Shown here: in pieces, positions 1 to 11,329 of the stretch | Layout: every line of letters begins with the position of its first letter | Position numbering within the stretch: position 1 is the stretch's first letter | Origin: Paramarasmius palmivorus | Taxonomy: Eukaryota > Basidiomycota > Agaricomycetes > Agaricales > Marasmiaceae | DNA: 64,000 bases | NCBI GenBank assembly: GCA_037176845.1 | Contig: JAYKXP010000076.1 | Location: forward strand, 1-64,000 | Direction of reading: 5' to 3' | The notes under the pieces: generated by a model | The model's input: the letters and a program-made list of their open reading frames with translations, nothing else | What the model was told of the DNA's origin: nothing | Databases searched by the model: none | Translations under genes and position numbers: made by a program

Positions 1-2399
1 ACCTACTTACCTGCCCTACCATTCCGACATACTTCGGGTTTGTTGGCGTAGCTTCTTCTTCGGCTGAATTTCCTTCCCTTCGGAGTTTCGCTTGCGTCGC
101 TTTCCTGTTAAAGTACCCTCTGTCACTTGCACGGCAATACATCTTCCGTATCAACGTTACGTTTGTAGGCAGATCTGCGTGCTGGGTAAATGCAAAACAA
201 CTTGACTTGTCTCCTGCCGATGAACGAGTACACCCTGTCGGTGATCCTTGGGCCTCTGTGCTTCAATACATCCTTACTGGAGCGGCTTCTTGTTGCCTGT
301 TTGGCCAAAAGATCCTGCTTCTTGAAGAACTCGTCGGCCATAATGCCTAGTGCATTTACACTCTCGCAATGCCATCAGCCATGCCAGCCATCCCCGACTC
401 ATATGCACGTGCGCACTGTGTTCTGGATTTAGAACGTCAAACTCAGAAGAATGAGAGCATGCTGTTGAGACGTCATTTGTTGAGATGTCGTTTCTAGATT
501 TCCATTGGACCCTGACTCGGTGTATTGTATCTGTTGTAAAAGGCGCGTGGCATCGAAACCGACAAGAGTCAAGTTTGCTTGCGACAAACTGTTTAAAAAG
601 CCCCATACCAGCTCTACTCCAATGGTCGAATAGAACTCCTGCAATGTACCCATCAAATGTTTGCCGCCAGAACTGAAGGTCTTGACTCGACCGACAGCAG
701 GGCTATGAGTTCCATAGTTGCCAAACAAGGCGGGACCATGTAGAGCAATATTGGCCGTACGCTTTACAGCTTGGTCTGGAAAATATTGAACAAAAGCTAG
801 GCGGTTGACTGCAGCAGCAGCATTCCACAATTCCTGGGCAGTGTTGGCAAGAGGATCTGTCTCCCATTCGTCGAGTCGAACATTTACCACGAGGCTCTCC
901 ATATCCTCGGCCTCTTCAGTTTTAATAGAGATCTGACGACCGCCATGGATAGTTCTCCCATCAAACACTATGTTGATGAACCATATGTCGGAAAAGGGTA
1001 TGTGAATGCCGTAGCGAGCGAGTAGAAATGAGCCTCCCGCAGCCTTTTTATCTGTTATGCTGAGTCAAAACCATACAATTTGACAAGTATAAAGCATGTA
1101 CATACGTTTCGGAAGGCGTATCATGATGGTCAGCAATGTTGGTGTTGTGAGACAATCTTGAGAATCTGGATGCAGAGACCCTTGCACTCGCCCAATCGAC
1201 TCGCCCAAGTCAGCTCCGTCATACACATAGTATGATGCGGAAACATTCATTTGAACCGATACTCCTGCCGGTCCCCTACCCCCTAGTGTGAAGACGTTAT
1301 TGTCTTGTAGTTGAAACTTCAACATCTCCCATTCGTACTTCGATATTGAAAGTGGAACCAGAATGCGGTAAAAGGCGGCCAGAATCTGGAAAACCTCGGC
1401 CAGCTGTTTTTCAAACTTGGGCGTAGACAGTTGCGATACAGGCTTGACTATTCCAATTCCGTGTCCTTTCTCTATCGTAGTGCCAAGACTGTACGAACCT
1501 TCGAACTGTACTCGAGTTTTGGCTGTACCCTTCTTAACTCCAGACCGCTTTGAACGATCATTTTCCTTCAGTTGCGCATACGCAAAGAGTGGGAGAATGC
1601 TCTCCTCAGAAGGTGTTGTTGCTCTATGGCCAAAAGCCAGATCCTTCAATCGGCTCGCCAAAGGAGCAAGCTCCTTCCACACCTCAGGATAGTGGAGTTC
1701 TAGAGAGGACGGCGTATGATAGGCAGCAAATGTAACGGAGCCTTTAAGACCGACACCGTTATCTATATCGGTTCGTAATGGCCAGGATGCAGGAGGTGTT
1801 ATGCAGCCCGGTACGATAGGATAAGAGTATTTCTCTTGCTCAACATCCCATATAGCATCTACCTCAGGCGGAACAGCAAGATTGAGCTGATGTTCTCGTT
1901 CCTGCTGAATACTGGCTAGGTCTGCCGAGCGTGATGCTACGTAGCACCAATGGAGCGCATATGATTCGTCTCTAGTCTTTGTCCAGACAGGTGAGGAAGG
2001 ATATGTATAACCTTGAGGGGGAGTGCGATTGGTTGACATTGGAATTAGTTGATTGGGATAGTTATGGGGAATGACAAAGCCTTGAGGAAGTGTATACAAA
2101 AAATGTTCTAAGGGAGGGGGTTGCAGCGCTATACTGGCTAAATTGCCATGCCCATAGGGATTGACCTGCGTCTTCTCAATTTCATCTGAATTTGAGTGAG
2201 TAATAGATTACTATCCGCATACTGGGCACTCACTAAGAATGGCCTCCTGATTTCCATGCCCCGTATTTGTGCCGAATGTGTTTGTGTCAGACAAAGAAAC
2301 CTTAGATCCAATTTCAGCCAAAATGAGAAAATAAGACACAGGTTGATTGAACACATACACTGAGTAAGTCCATAACTGCTGAATAGTAGTAGTAGACAA
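1..2399 (-). CDS. Putative 2OG-Fe(II) dioxygenase-like protein of the transposon, copy 1 (3' end cut by window edge)
   Basis: The gene reads leftward. A first exon may start at the Met at 2399 and join through a GT-AG intron (AG at about 2188) to a long exon that reads through 2099 to about 1107; a second intron leads to an exon reading from about 1053. The last two exons contain the features that suggest a double-stranded beta-helix dioxygenase: an H-x-D (LHPDSQD) near 1168-1190, then GGSFLLARYG and a block ending in WFINIVFDGRTIHGG near 950-1030, where the last His would complete the iron triad. Spacing and order fit the 2OG-Fe(II)/TET-JBP type fold, but this is motif reading only. Frames break up left of about 540, where the sequence carries many small indels compared with copy 2. 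The chromodomain seen in copy 2 would lie just outside the window. Confidence 0.5.
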
Positions 2400-2439
2400 G
2401 AGAGAAACAGCCGCAGTGAAGCAGCAGTGAAGCAGCAGT

Positions 2440-2525
2440 TAGCGTGAGAAAATGAAGTGAAAAGTGCAACAACCACGCCCCGGCAGACCTGGTTGTTGCA
2501 CTTTTCACTTCATTTTCTCACGCTA
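2440..2525. repeat. Perfect 36-bp inverted repeat (hairpin), copy 1
   Basis: Arms 2440-2475 and 2490-2525 are exact reverse complements, with a 14-base GC-rich loop between them. The left arm starts TAGCGTGAGAAAATGAAGTG. It lies about 40 bases upstream of the proposed dioxygenase-like start and about 30 bases before the 160-bp tandem repeats, so it sits in the presumed regulatory gap between two minus-strand genes. It may be a cruciform-forming regulatory or replication signal, or two fused ends of a small older element. Confidence 0.9.
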
Positions 2526-2557
2526 GTTGTTCTGCTCTAGTCACTTCATACACCAAC

Positions 2558-3666
2558 ATAGTGAGTTCACATTTACCTCTTTTGTTATGGCGATGTTATC
2601 AATCAATTTAGCAACCTCAAATGCCCCTGCTTCCAACCCAAGTATGTCCCAGTTTGCTCAGGGTCAAATGCTGGAGATAGGTGGTAAATTTCGGAGATTT
2701 TTGGGGAAGATATCGACGTAGTGAGTTCGCGTTTGTCTCGTTCGTTCAGCTGATGTTACCAATCGATTCAGCGACCTCAAATACCCCCGCCGCCAACACC
2801 AGTATGCCCCCGTTCGCTCAGGTTCAAATGCTGGAGATAGGTGGTAAATTTCGGAGATTTTTGGGGAAGATATCGACGTAGTGAGTTCGCGTTTGTCTCG
2901 TTCGTTCCGCCGATGTTACCAATCGATTCAGCGACCTCAAATACCCCTGCCGCCAACACCAGTATGCCCCCATTCGCTCAGGTTCAAATGCTGGACATAG
3001 GCGGTAAATTTCGGAGATTTTTGGGGAAGATATCGACGTAGTGAGTTCGCGTTTGTCTCGTTCGTTCCGCCAATGTTACCAATCGATTCCGCGACCTCAA
3101 ATACCCCTGCCGCCAACACCAGTATGCCCCCGTTTGCTCAGGTTCAAATGCTGGACATAGGCGGTAAATTTCGGAGATTTTTGAGGAAGATATCAACGTA
3201 GTGAGTTCGCGTTTGTCTCGTCTGTTCCGCCAATGCTACCAATTGATTCAGCGACCTCGAATACCCCTGCCGCCAACACCAGTATGCCCCCATTCGCTCA
3301 GGTTCAAATGCTGGACATAGGCGGTAAATTTCGGAGATTTTTGAGGAAGATATCAATGTAGTGAGTTCGCGTTTGTCTCGTTCGTTCAGCTGATGTTACC
3401 AATCGATTCAGCGATCTCAAATACCCCCGCCGCCAACACCAGTATGCCCCTGTTCGCTCAGGTTCAAATGCTGGATATAGGCGGTCAAAAATCTTGGGGG
3501 AAGACGTTGAGGTAGTATGTTAGCTTTTACACCAATCATTTTATTGATGTTACCAGTCAATGTAATGACTTCAAATATTCTATTTTTCAACCTAAATACG
3601 TCTCTTGTTGTCTAAGTTCAAATGCTAGAGATACATAGCCATTACGTTTCGGATCAGGTTTCGGAG
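2558..3666. repeat. Tandem array of about seven 160-bp units, copy 1
   Basis: Units begin with (G/A)TAGTGAGTTC at 2558, 2718, 2878, 3038, 3198 and 3358, exactly 160 bases apart, then a shortened unit ends at 3511 and a degenerate seventh runs to about 3666. The four central units are nearly identical; the outer ones have diverged, as is usual at array edges. The period is not a multiple of three, and no unit stays open in one frame across the array, so the short ORFs in it are not genes. Each unit contains TTCAAATGCTGGA and AAATTTCGGAGATTTTTG. The array lies between the hairpin and the 3' end of the integrase gene. Confidence 0.92.
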
Positions 3667-3726
3667 AGTATTAGATAGGCAAATGGTCTTGACAAGGAAT
3701 TCAATAATAATAAACAATTAGCAAGT

Positions 3727-5596
3727 CTAGTCCATTTCTTCGTCGTCATCATCTGAAAAGCGATCAACGTAGGTATCTATTAAGTCCTCCTCCCACTCGG
3801 GTAGGCCGACTGCAGGACCAAGCCCGCCGTTCACACCTCCAAGATAACATTCGCCTTCGTCATCAGCCAAACCCTGATACACTGCAATCTCCTTCTGTAG
3901 TTGCTCAGCTGAGTAGTCCTCTTCATCTTCTTCATAGGGTAGCAGAGTCATCTGACCCACTGTAGGTTGCTGCTCCAGACGCAGAAGTAGATCCATGTAG
4001 ATCTTCCATACGTTATCCCGAGAAACCTCTGGTTTACCGAGAGAGGTATATATGGCTTCAATTTCTACCTCGAACTCTTTAGGAACCAGCTCGAATACTT
4101 GGTGCTGTGGGGGCGCATAAATGGCTTCCGCATCTTGTAGAATAGTATTTGTTGGATCAATTCTGAGCTGGAAGAGATAGTAGGCATTGGTCAGATTTGT
4201 TTTGTCGGTAAAATGATTGACGTGCCTTGAAATTAATGAACCCATATTCTTCGGGATACTCATCCATATCAGCTGGTGAGCCCCCCTGTGGCGTTATCTT
4301 ATGTTTCTGATGGCGCTTTCGAGTATTGTTGATACGGTCGGCGTAGGCGTCTAATTCTGCTTGTAGCCAAGGTATGAAAAGCCATTTGAAAACATTACTA
4401 GTAATTCATTGTTGCTGAACGTTTCATCTAAGAAAAATAAACAATACAACGCTTACTATTGCAAGGGATCGCTCCTGTCATATCTAATCCCCAGTTGAGG
4501 ATAGCGTTCGGGTGCCTCCAAGATGTCTTCAAAACCGGGGGTCCAACGTGTACGAAGGTTGGACCAGACAATCTCTGGGGGTATGTTCTTCTTGTCTCTT
4601 TTCCATCGATGCTGGAGCGTACCGACTAAGCCCGGGTCCAGAGATTGTCGGATATAGGAGTGCGCTTTCGCTAAGGAGAAATTCTCCGTCCCAGGATCAC
4701 CCTGCGTAACTAGGCAGGTATCTGAGTATAGTAACTACATTAGACCAATTGGAATATATGATATTAGGGAGTACTTACATCCAAGACGCCTAACAGTTTC
4801 CAGATAATATCGAACGATAAGTCTTGGGTTTCGATTGGAATGCCATACTTTGAGCCATTTGATATTGCCCAGAAAAGGATCCACGGCAGTATGAAGCCCC
4901 AAACCATACCGTTTCCACTTGTCATGCTGATCAACACACCACAAATCATTGCCACCTGCTGCCCAGAAGCGCTTTCTCCGCAGTCGTCTATGCCGCCTTT
5001 GTCGAACTAAATCCTTCTCGTAACGATGAAAATAGTCCTCAACAGTTCGTCTGAAAAGGCTTTTTAATTGAGGAGCTCTTCCCAAGGCGCTTGAAACGTA
5101 CCGGGAAACCCGTTTTTGCCGCTCTGTCCACAACAGATTAATGATGTCTTGTCGTCCAGCCTTAGGATACTGTTGCCGGAGGACGACCATATCCTCTGTA
5201 ATTGATTCCAAGGTGTGGCCTATTGAATGCTGTTCGTCAATATATGAAATGGACAAGGTAGGAAAATAATACCCTGTTGACGCGTTCCAAGCAGCCCGAG
5301 TTCTTTGCGTATTTGGCGAAATTTGGTCAATCTAGGGGAGGAACAGTTATCGCATGGTCCTGCCAGAACAAGTGGGATCTCCAATGCGCCTTACCCTAAG
5401 CCATATTGCTGAGTATCGATGTGCCTAGCTAGAAGACGATCAAGGATTTGTCGTTCAGTGAGATGTTTGCGTTTCCAAAGGGATTTGAGAGGCGCTTGGA
5501 AAGATTCAAGAGGCGCTACAAAATGTTTGAGTAAGTCTTGGCTTTAAAGGGTTGGAACAAGTGAGGCTCACGATTGGGCTTATGTTGGTTGGGCAT
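3727..5596 (-). CDS. DDE integrase-core protein (candidate transposase), copy 1
   Basis: Seven exons can be joined: 5596-5572, 5515-5395, 5331-5273, 5219-4779, 4721-4457, 4397-4226 and 4167-3727. Together they give 1,524 nt, an open frame of 507 residues. The integrase core shows the first catalytic Asp in WCVDQHDKW, the second in LVTQGDPGTEN, and a Glu 41 residues later in NIPPEIVWS. The segment after it (VFKWLFIPWLQ, then IYAPPQHQVFELVP) is typical of the integrase-core family widespread in Agaricomycetes. The last intron (4225-4168, 58 nt) has a GC donor and a CTGAC branch-like motif; without it the frame stops. The acidic C-terminus ends in SDDDDEEMD. The gene is divergent from the alpha-kinase. 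As the only recombinase-like gene in the element, it is the likely transposase. Start and exon 1 are the least certain parts. Confidence 0.85.
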
Positions 5597-5781
5597 CTAA
5601 AAAGAAAACATAAATCTGCGATGAGCGGGAAGAAGAAAGAAAAGAAAATGATTCGATATGGAGTCCTGACTCAGCAACTTCAGAGGATGGGCTGTCGGAT
5701 AAAAAAACAGGCAAAGACCGGATATATTTTCTCTGTCTCTTCCATCTTCTCAATCTCCTGCTGTGAACACGGCGATATAAT
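5597..5781. promoter_or_regulatory. Divergent promoter region between integrase and alpha-kinase, copy 1
   Basis: The 185 bases between the two proposed start codons are the only upstream space for both genes, so they should be transcribed from one bidirectional region. No convincing TATA box could be fixed. The gap is conserved base for base in copy 2 (53945-54129). Confidence 0.5.
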
Positions 5782-8689
5782 ATGGACCCTGTTCAATTCA
5801 CCAGTGACCAACGAGCAGAGAAGGCATTTCCATGCCAATCTAGCAGCTGCAGAGAGATGATACAGGCAGACGAAAAATATTTCTTCGTCGGAAATGGGAC
5901 CAAAATCAAGATGGTCTGCACCAAGTGCAATGATCGTTATAAACGTCAAGCCACAGTAGCAAGAGAAACCTATCAAAGTAAGTATTACAACCTATTCCAA
6001 AGGCAAGATTGGCTTCTGACTTTGACGTCGTATAGGAGCAATTCCAGCATTGCAACCAACAGCTAACAAAAACACCGACGGTGAGTTCAGACTCAAAAAA
6101 TGAGAGGAGTAATTAAGCTTACAAGAATGTAAATGTTCTCAAAGCAAACGTGCAATTGGGAAGATCGTTGTTCACCCCAGCTGCTCCTGCTTTATCCTCT
6201 GGATCATCGTTGGGTCGGACATCACAGGAAGCTCCACCTGCTTTAATGTTACCTCCACCAGTGCCTAAAGTTTCTCGCTACCCAACCGCTGCAAGTAATC
6301 ACTCCGGCATGCGTCCCAATCCAAAGGTTATATCAGAGATGGTGATAGCGTCCCACAAGAAAGGTGCGTGGGTATTTTTTGGATGCACGCAGATGAATGA
6401 TGCGGTTTACGTGTAGACACCCACAAATTCTACCAGAACAAGGTTGTTCCCATCAGCTCGACTGCTCATCATGGCCCAGCAATCAATTTATACGCTTCGT
6501 CATCATCTGGAGTACACCCTCTCGCTCGCCTTCCTGCTACCGGCTATAGTAGAGATCATAAATTCTATGAGGAGCAGAAGAGTGTTTATCAGAGAGCAGC
6601 CTATGCAAAAGGGGGCGATGTATTGCCAGTCAGGCTGACTTTGGGTCATGGAGTCTTAGGAAAACCTGGAGTCTTTATCGAGCTATCGGTACGTTTGATA
6701 TTTCTTTCTCCTGGTGCGCTATTTTAATTCAGGTGTGTTGGTAGGAACTCTCCGACTTAAAGCCCCAGTTTGATGCTCATGCGACTATTCCTGAAATCCG
6801 GAGGGAGGCTATGAAATACGCTATCACCCGACTACAGGCTCATGGGGTGCAAATCTCAGAATACCAAGATTTCGTTTACGAGTGGAATACCGATAACTTC
6901 AGCCTTCGCGACATCACTATAAACGGCACAAAACAGTATGGTTCAGGGGTTGACCTTGATACGGAGGAAGTTGCAAAGCAGTATGGGTTAAGCAGGCCTT
7001 ATCTCTTGAACGTCCACGGAAAGATAGTCACAAAGGGAAAGAATGGGGACACGAAGTGGGAGCCAAACAAGAAGACTGGATGCGTGCTTCGAGTCTCAAT
7101 CCGCGGCGCTGATTGGGAGCAGTTTGTTGATGCTGTGGAGCAGTATCGGGTATGCATCTTGCTAGCCTCTCATACCAACTCTGTACTCAAGTTTATTGTA
7201 GGAGGAGCAAGAACAGAGTTCCACCGCTATGGCCCGTACGATGTCAAAGCAACTTTCCAACAATTTTGTCTCAAGTTCTGCCCAAGAGGTGTCTATTTTG
7301 ACGTCAGGAAAGAGAGCAAGAAGCGTGCGTTGCCTTACTCACCTTACAGTTCCTAGATATTGACTTCTCACTCAACAGGATTCATTAGCTAAGACTCCAC
7401 CTCGCAACGCAATCCGTTTGCCACCCATGTGGAAGTCACCGCAACAGCACGTTGTAGAAGAAGGACTGGCACAGGGAGGACGCATGGAAAATAAGCCAGT
7501 AGTACCTAACGGTGTGTTATCTATTAGTGTTGCAATTGTAGCAACGTGAGTCTAACGTAAAACCAGATGTTCCATTTGCGATTCAGGGACTTTTTGCGAT
7601 TATTCCTCAACTCGATATTCAAGTCATACTCAGCAACAAAAGCCTGCAGCGGCTAGATCTCTCTAATCACATAGTGGGGCCAGCGATGCTGATGGTGAAC
7701 TTTGGTTCTGGTGAATCAGAACTGGGCATAGGTGCATTCAAGACGGCGCACAAAGGTCGACTGTCTTTGCTTGGCGAGTTCGACAAGGAGAGGTTTCCTG
7801 GAATCGACTATTTGCTCGATAGAAAAGGCGAAGTATGTGTGAAGCAGTTTTACACTCATAAACAGAAGTACGTGTGTGGTAGCTTTATCTTCAGGCTGGC
7901 TACTGATTTATAGTTGTAGCGGTCAAGGACATCAGGTAAAAGTGAGGCTCGAAAAGGATTTGGAGTACAACAAGATTCAGATGGAGGCCAACGTTCATTA
8001 CTGGAGTGCAAGTCTCATAAACATGGGGTACTCTTATGCTGCAGCATGTCAAGCGGACGCCAGTACGTATATTAATATAATCTTGATTGAGCGAAAGCTG
8101 ACGGATAAATAGCTTGGCCTGTACCCTTCAGCGACATCCCTCAACTACGATACGTCGCTGCAGGAGTGTTTTTGGTATTGAAAGAGGGTTCAAACGAGCT
8201 CAAGCGCCTGAATGGTGCTCAAGTTTCTCGCTCCTTTCTGATTGAGGAAGTAATTCCTGGTGACGACTTTGTCAAGTATGTTCACAACTCTTGTGCAACT
8301 CCGGAGATAGGACCAGAAGACTCCGACTTTCCAAAAGCTGAATTCCTGTTGGCAATGCAGCATGTGCAATACGAAAAGCTGTACCGTACAGTCTACGTGT
8401 CGGACTTTCAGGGGAGCGGAAATCTTCTGACAGACGCTCAAGTGATGACATCGCCGTACGTGTACTCCATGACATCATCTGCGCCAATCTCATCCGCAAA
8501 CACAGTGCCCTCGTCGAAGAGAATACTTCTATGTTTGGTGATGGAAATGTGGATGTGGCTTTCAAAAACTTTCCAAGACAGCACGTTTGCAACCCCTGGT
8601 GTCGTTGGTTTGGGTTTAATGACTTTGTCTTTGATGACTTGTATTCTGAGACGCCTCGGGACTCATGCTTTAGAAAACCCAAGGTCTAA
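5782..8689 (+). CDS. Alpha-kinase (atypical protein kinase) with N-terminal Cys-rich segment, copy 1
   Basis: Eleven exons (5782-5977, 6036-6080, 6145-6363, 6417-6688, 6745-7149, 7202-7324, 7379-7511, 7567-7867, 7920-8062, 8113-8455, 8506-8689) total 2,364 nt and give a continuous frame of 787 residues. The N-terminus has a possible zinc site, CQSSSC followed by CTKC. The C-terminal third is an alpha-kinase domain: GAFKTAH in the nucleotide-binding region, the Lys in VCVKQFY, then QHVQYEK, VSDFQG and LTDAQVMT in the catalytic region. The closing HVCNPWCRWFGF is the zinc-binding hallmark of the family. Alpha-kinases phosphorylate Ser/Thr, often in helical contexts; the substrate here is unknown. 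Alpha-kinases are strongly expanded in some Agaricomycetes. It lies between a divergent integrase and the right inverted terminus, so it behaves as cargo of the transposon. All key residues are present. Confidence 0.9.
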
Positions 8690-8921
8690 CGTGTAGCAAG
8701 TTTAACTATATTGTAACCTCCCATCCAAATGCTACTAATATTGATTTTATAACATTGAAATGACACTCTTGAACTTGAATCAGCAAATTATTTGTGGGCA
8801 AGCACATATTCAACAAGTCTTGGGCCGAGCGGCACAGGATGGGGAAAATAATATTGTTATTTCTCGACTGAATTTGTTTTATCTGAGTCTCTGGGGTCCT
8901 AGCCCAATTTGATCCCATCAT

Positions 8922-8948
8922 CTGAGCATGACAGTCCGGCCTTCCATA
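8922..8948 (-). repeat. Right terminal inverted repeat, copy 1
   Basis: Read on the minus strand from 8948 it begins TATGGAAGGCCGGACTGTCA and continues to 27 bases, matching the right end of copy 2 exactly and the left end of copy 2 with one mismatch. Confidence 0.9.
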
Positions 8949-11329
8949 GGAATCAAGGGCAGGTTCAAATATGATCGCGTCCGGGCTGAAAATTTTTCGT
9001 TCGGCAAAACGATGAGGTCGTAATATATGGTGGAAAATTGGAATATCTGGAATGTTACTCCGCACTTGTCCACGTCACACCTGGACTGCGAGGGTCAAGC
9101 TTTTGAAGACTGTCCTCCATTGTAGATCTGGGCGAGAAAGAAAGGGGAGGGTGGAGGTGACGTTCAAGACAGGATGTGGGGAAGCGGAAGCAAATGATTA
9201 AGGAGCCGCGGTCTTTACGGACGCAGGGTTTAGAGGGGTTGAGCTACTAACACTACTTACAAGTCTCACTATGCTCGGGTGATATTGCTGCTCATACGGA
9301 GAATGAAGGAGCAGTCGTCCACTTAAGTCGTCGATGTCGGCAATCTTGAATATGCGATCCATGGAATTTTCGATAGACGTGAATGCGGCGGCGGCCGGAA
9401 CCTAGGCCTCATCCGAGTCTCTGAGCGAGACATCTCGCTCAAGGTGTCTGTGGCATGTTGGCCCCCTTTTCTCGAAAATTTTCGTTTAGACCACAACGAG
9501 CGCTATCGGGGAAGCAGAAATCATCAGGAGTTTCCCCAGTGAGGAAAAATAATGATGCTAACAACTAGACCTTGGTGAATATTCTATCAGGTCAAGTGGG
9601 TAACCTCCACTGGCACACGTTAAGAACTACAGCTCAACAGGTTCATGGTTCCACCGTTCTGTAGCGAAAATCGATGCGTCAGTAAGAGCCAGAGCCACTC
9701 TAGTGCGACGGCAACGTACGGACAAAAAATTAAGACACAAATAGATATTCTGCAGACGAAGCCCGTTAGAGATGCGTCTCAGAAACGTTAGACTTGATGA
9801 TAGGAGTATGCAAACGTTGATGTTGGATACAATGTTAGGTGGCAATTTCAGAATCTCATACTAGGACTGAAGAATCATTAGAATTGTGCGACAGTAGAGC
9901 GTGTATAGGAGAGTGTCATGTGCGAGATCGGATACTGACTTCGATGAAAATAGACCGTTTCCCCGCCGGTTCTTCAGAGTGTTTTGGATCTTTTAAAATG
10001 TCCAAAAGGGGGCTGTTTTCCAGAACGCCTCTGGAATTATATCCGTTTTGCACAACTCCTCGGAATCACGGCGTACGCTGATCAAGGAATTGGGTGGGGA
10101 CCTGCAATTACTGCAGCGGGGAGAAAAAGACATGTATACAAAATTATCAATTATCAGCTGTAAAAAGTCCAAGGGCTTAAAGAGCGATGAAGCATGCGTA
10201 ACCTGAAGAGCGTTTTGGTCTCAGTATGAAGATGAGATCGCAGTCCTGGTATGGCCCGTTGCGCGTTAAGACTCCAAGTGTATCCCCCGAACCCGACTGA
10301 CGATGAGCGCATTGTATGTTGCAGACGGTCGATCCGAAAGTACGCGACTGAACTGGTTACGATAACAAATGCCAATTCAGGCAAAGGTTGCATTCCTTGG
10401 AGACAGCGCGAGCGCGTGGCGCATCCATCAACGATAGTGTTGTTGGCCGAAAGATGAAGAGGGGCACTGGAATGTCGCAAGAGACGTTGATTATCGGAAC
10501 TGGCCAGAGTGAAAAGCTGTACAGACCTTTGAAAAGTTGCCGTTCCCCCAAACAGGTATGTATGACAGACGTCAATATGCACCCAAATCCTATCATACCC
10601 TGAACCTGTGGAAACCTAATGTTAGCAGACATGGGGAAATACCTGAACGCATAACGTACAGAAAAGTAAGTTGGGACATTCTACTGGCCGTTGAATGAGA
10701 ATGCAGCATGCTATCGAGCCCAGATCGTCAGATTTTTTACTTCACTTGATCCGGGCTAACGCGGCGACATCCTATGAGTTGGGTGAACGAGGCCAGTGCA
10801 AGTTTTTTCGTGGTCTTCTTCGACGTTTGCCCCCAAGGGAGATAGCAACCTGATTGTTTAAACAACTTGCGATATCACTGAACCAAAAGATATAACGCCC
10901 AGATAGTCGATTCTTTGAGATTCGACGCCTTGAAACGGGTGCTGCGAGCAGAGAAGATGACGGTAAGAAGGGGCCCGAAAAGGTGAAAATTTCCCATCAC
11001 TAGCGTGACACTTACTGACACCGAGACTACACCGTCCACTTGCTCTAGTCCACCACGTTGGAATGTAATTAAAGATAAGGAGATGAAATGGGAGAATTAT
11101 ACTGTAAGTTTCCCGATTGATATCGACGACAATATCAGCTAATCCCATGCAGATTTCAGCAAGTCGGCGTAACGATGGACAGAAATCTGTATGTCTACCA
11201 CCTCAAAATCATCTTCAAGGACTACTTTGTTTGCTGGGTATCATTGTATAATCTCTTGCACCGATTTTGCTAACTTGTAATACATTATAGGCTACATTGT
11301 GTCAATCATTCCCAACAATATGCGTTGCT
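8949..11329. other. Intergenic, no recognisable gene
   Basis: Only short overlapping open frames (up to about 140 codons) occur, on both strands, without recognisable motifs or convincing splice structure. No RNA gene or repeat was found by eye. It separates the right end of transposon copy 1 from the 3' end of the peroxiredoxin/MLKL-like gene. Confidence 0.5.

Larger units (their letters stand above)
1..8948. mobile_element. Partial copy 1 of the 12-kb TIR DNA transposon (right three quarters)
   Basis: This stretch repeats 48312-57296, the right part of a complete terminal-inverted-repeat element. From 1411 onward the offset is a constant 48,348 bases and no difference was found on reading; before 1411 the copies align but with frequent 1-3 base indels. 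The right terminus ends in CCTTCCATA at 8948 and is followed by GGAATC, different from the flank of copy 2, so the two are independent insertions and not one duplicated chromosomal block. The left terminus should lie about 3,125 bases before the window, judged from copy 2. The target duplication of this copy therefore cannot be checked here; GGAATC is its expected sequence if the duplication is 6 bp. The order of genes is dioxygenase-like (minus), hairpin, tandem repeats, integrase (minus), alpha-kinase (plus). Confidence 0.88.

Noticed and set aside
1..1410. Repeat-induced point mutation between copies
   Set aside because: Differences are mostly short indels, not C-to-T/G-to-A transitions.
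2681..3356. Series of 60-70 codon open frames on both strands
   Set aside because: They are produced by the 160-bp tandem repeat; each ends with its unit and the period is not a multiple of three.
2558..3666. CRISPR-like array
   Set aside because: The organism is eukaryotic and the units are contiguous 160-bp repeats without spacers.
3727..4263. Stand-alone 178-residue gene starting at 4263
   Set aside because: It is the last exon of the integrase plus retained intron sequence; the part before 4167 does not fit the family.
1..8948. Ordinary segmental duplication of chromosomal DNA
   Set aside because: The repeat ends exactly at an inverted terminus, and the complete copy has a target-site duplication.
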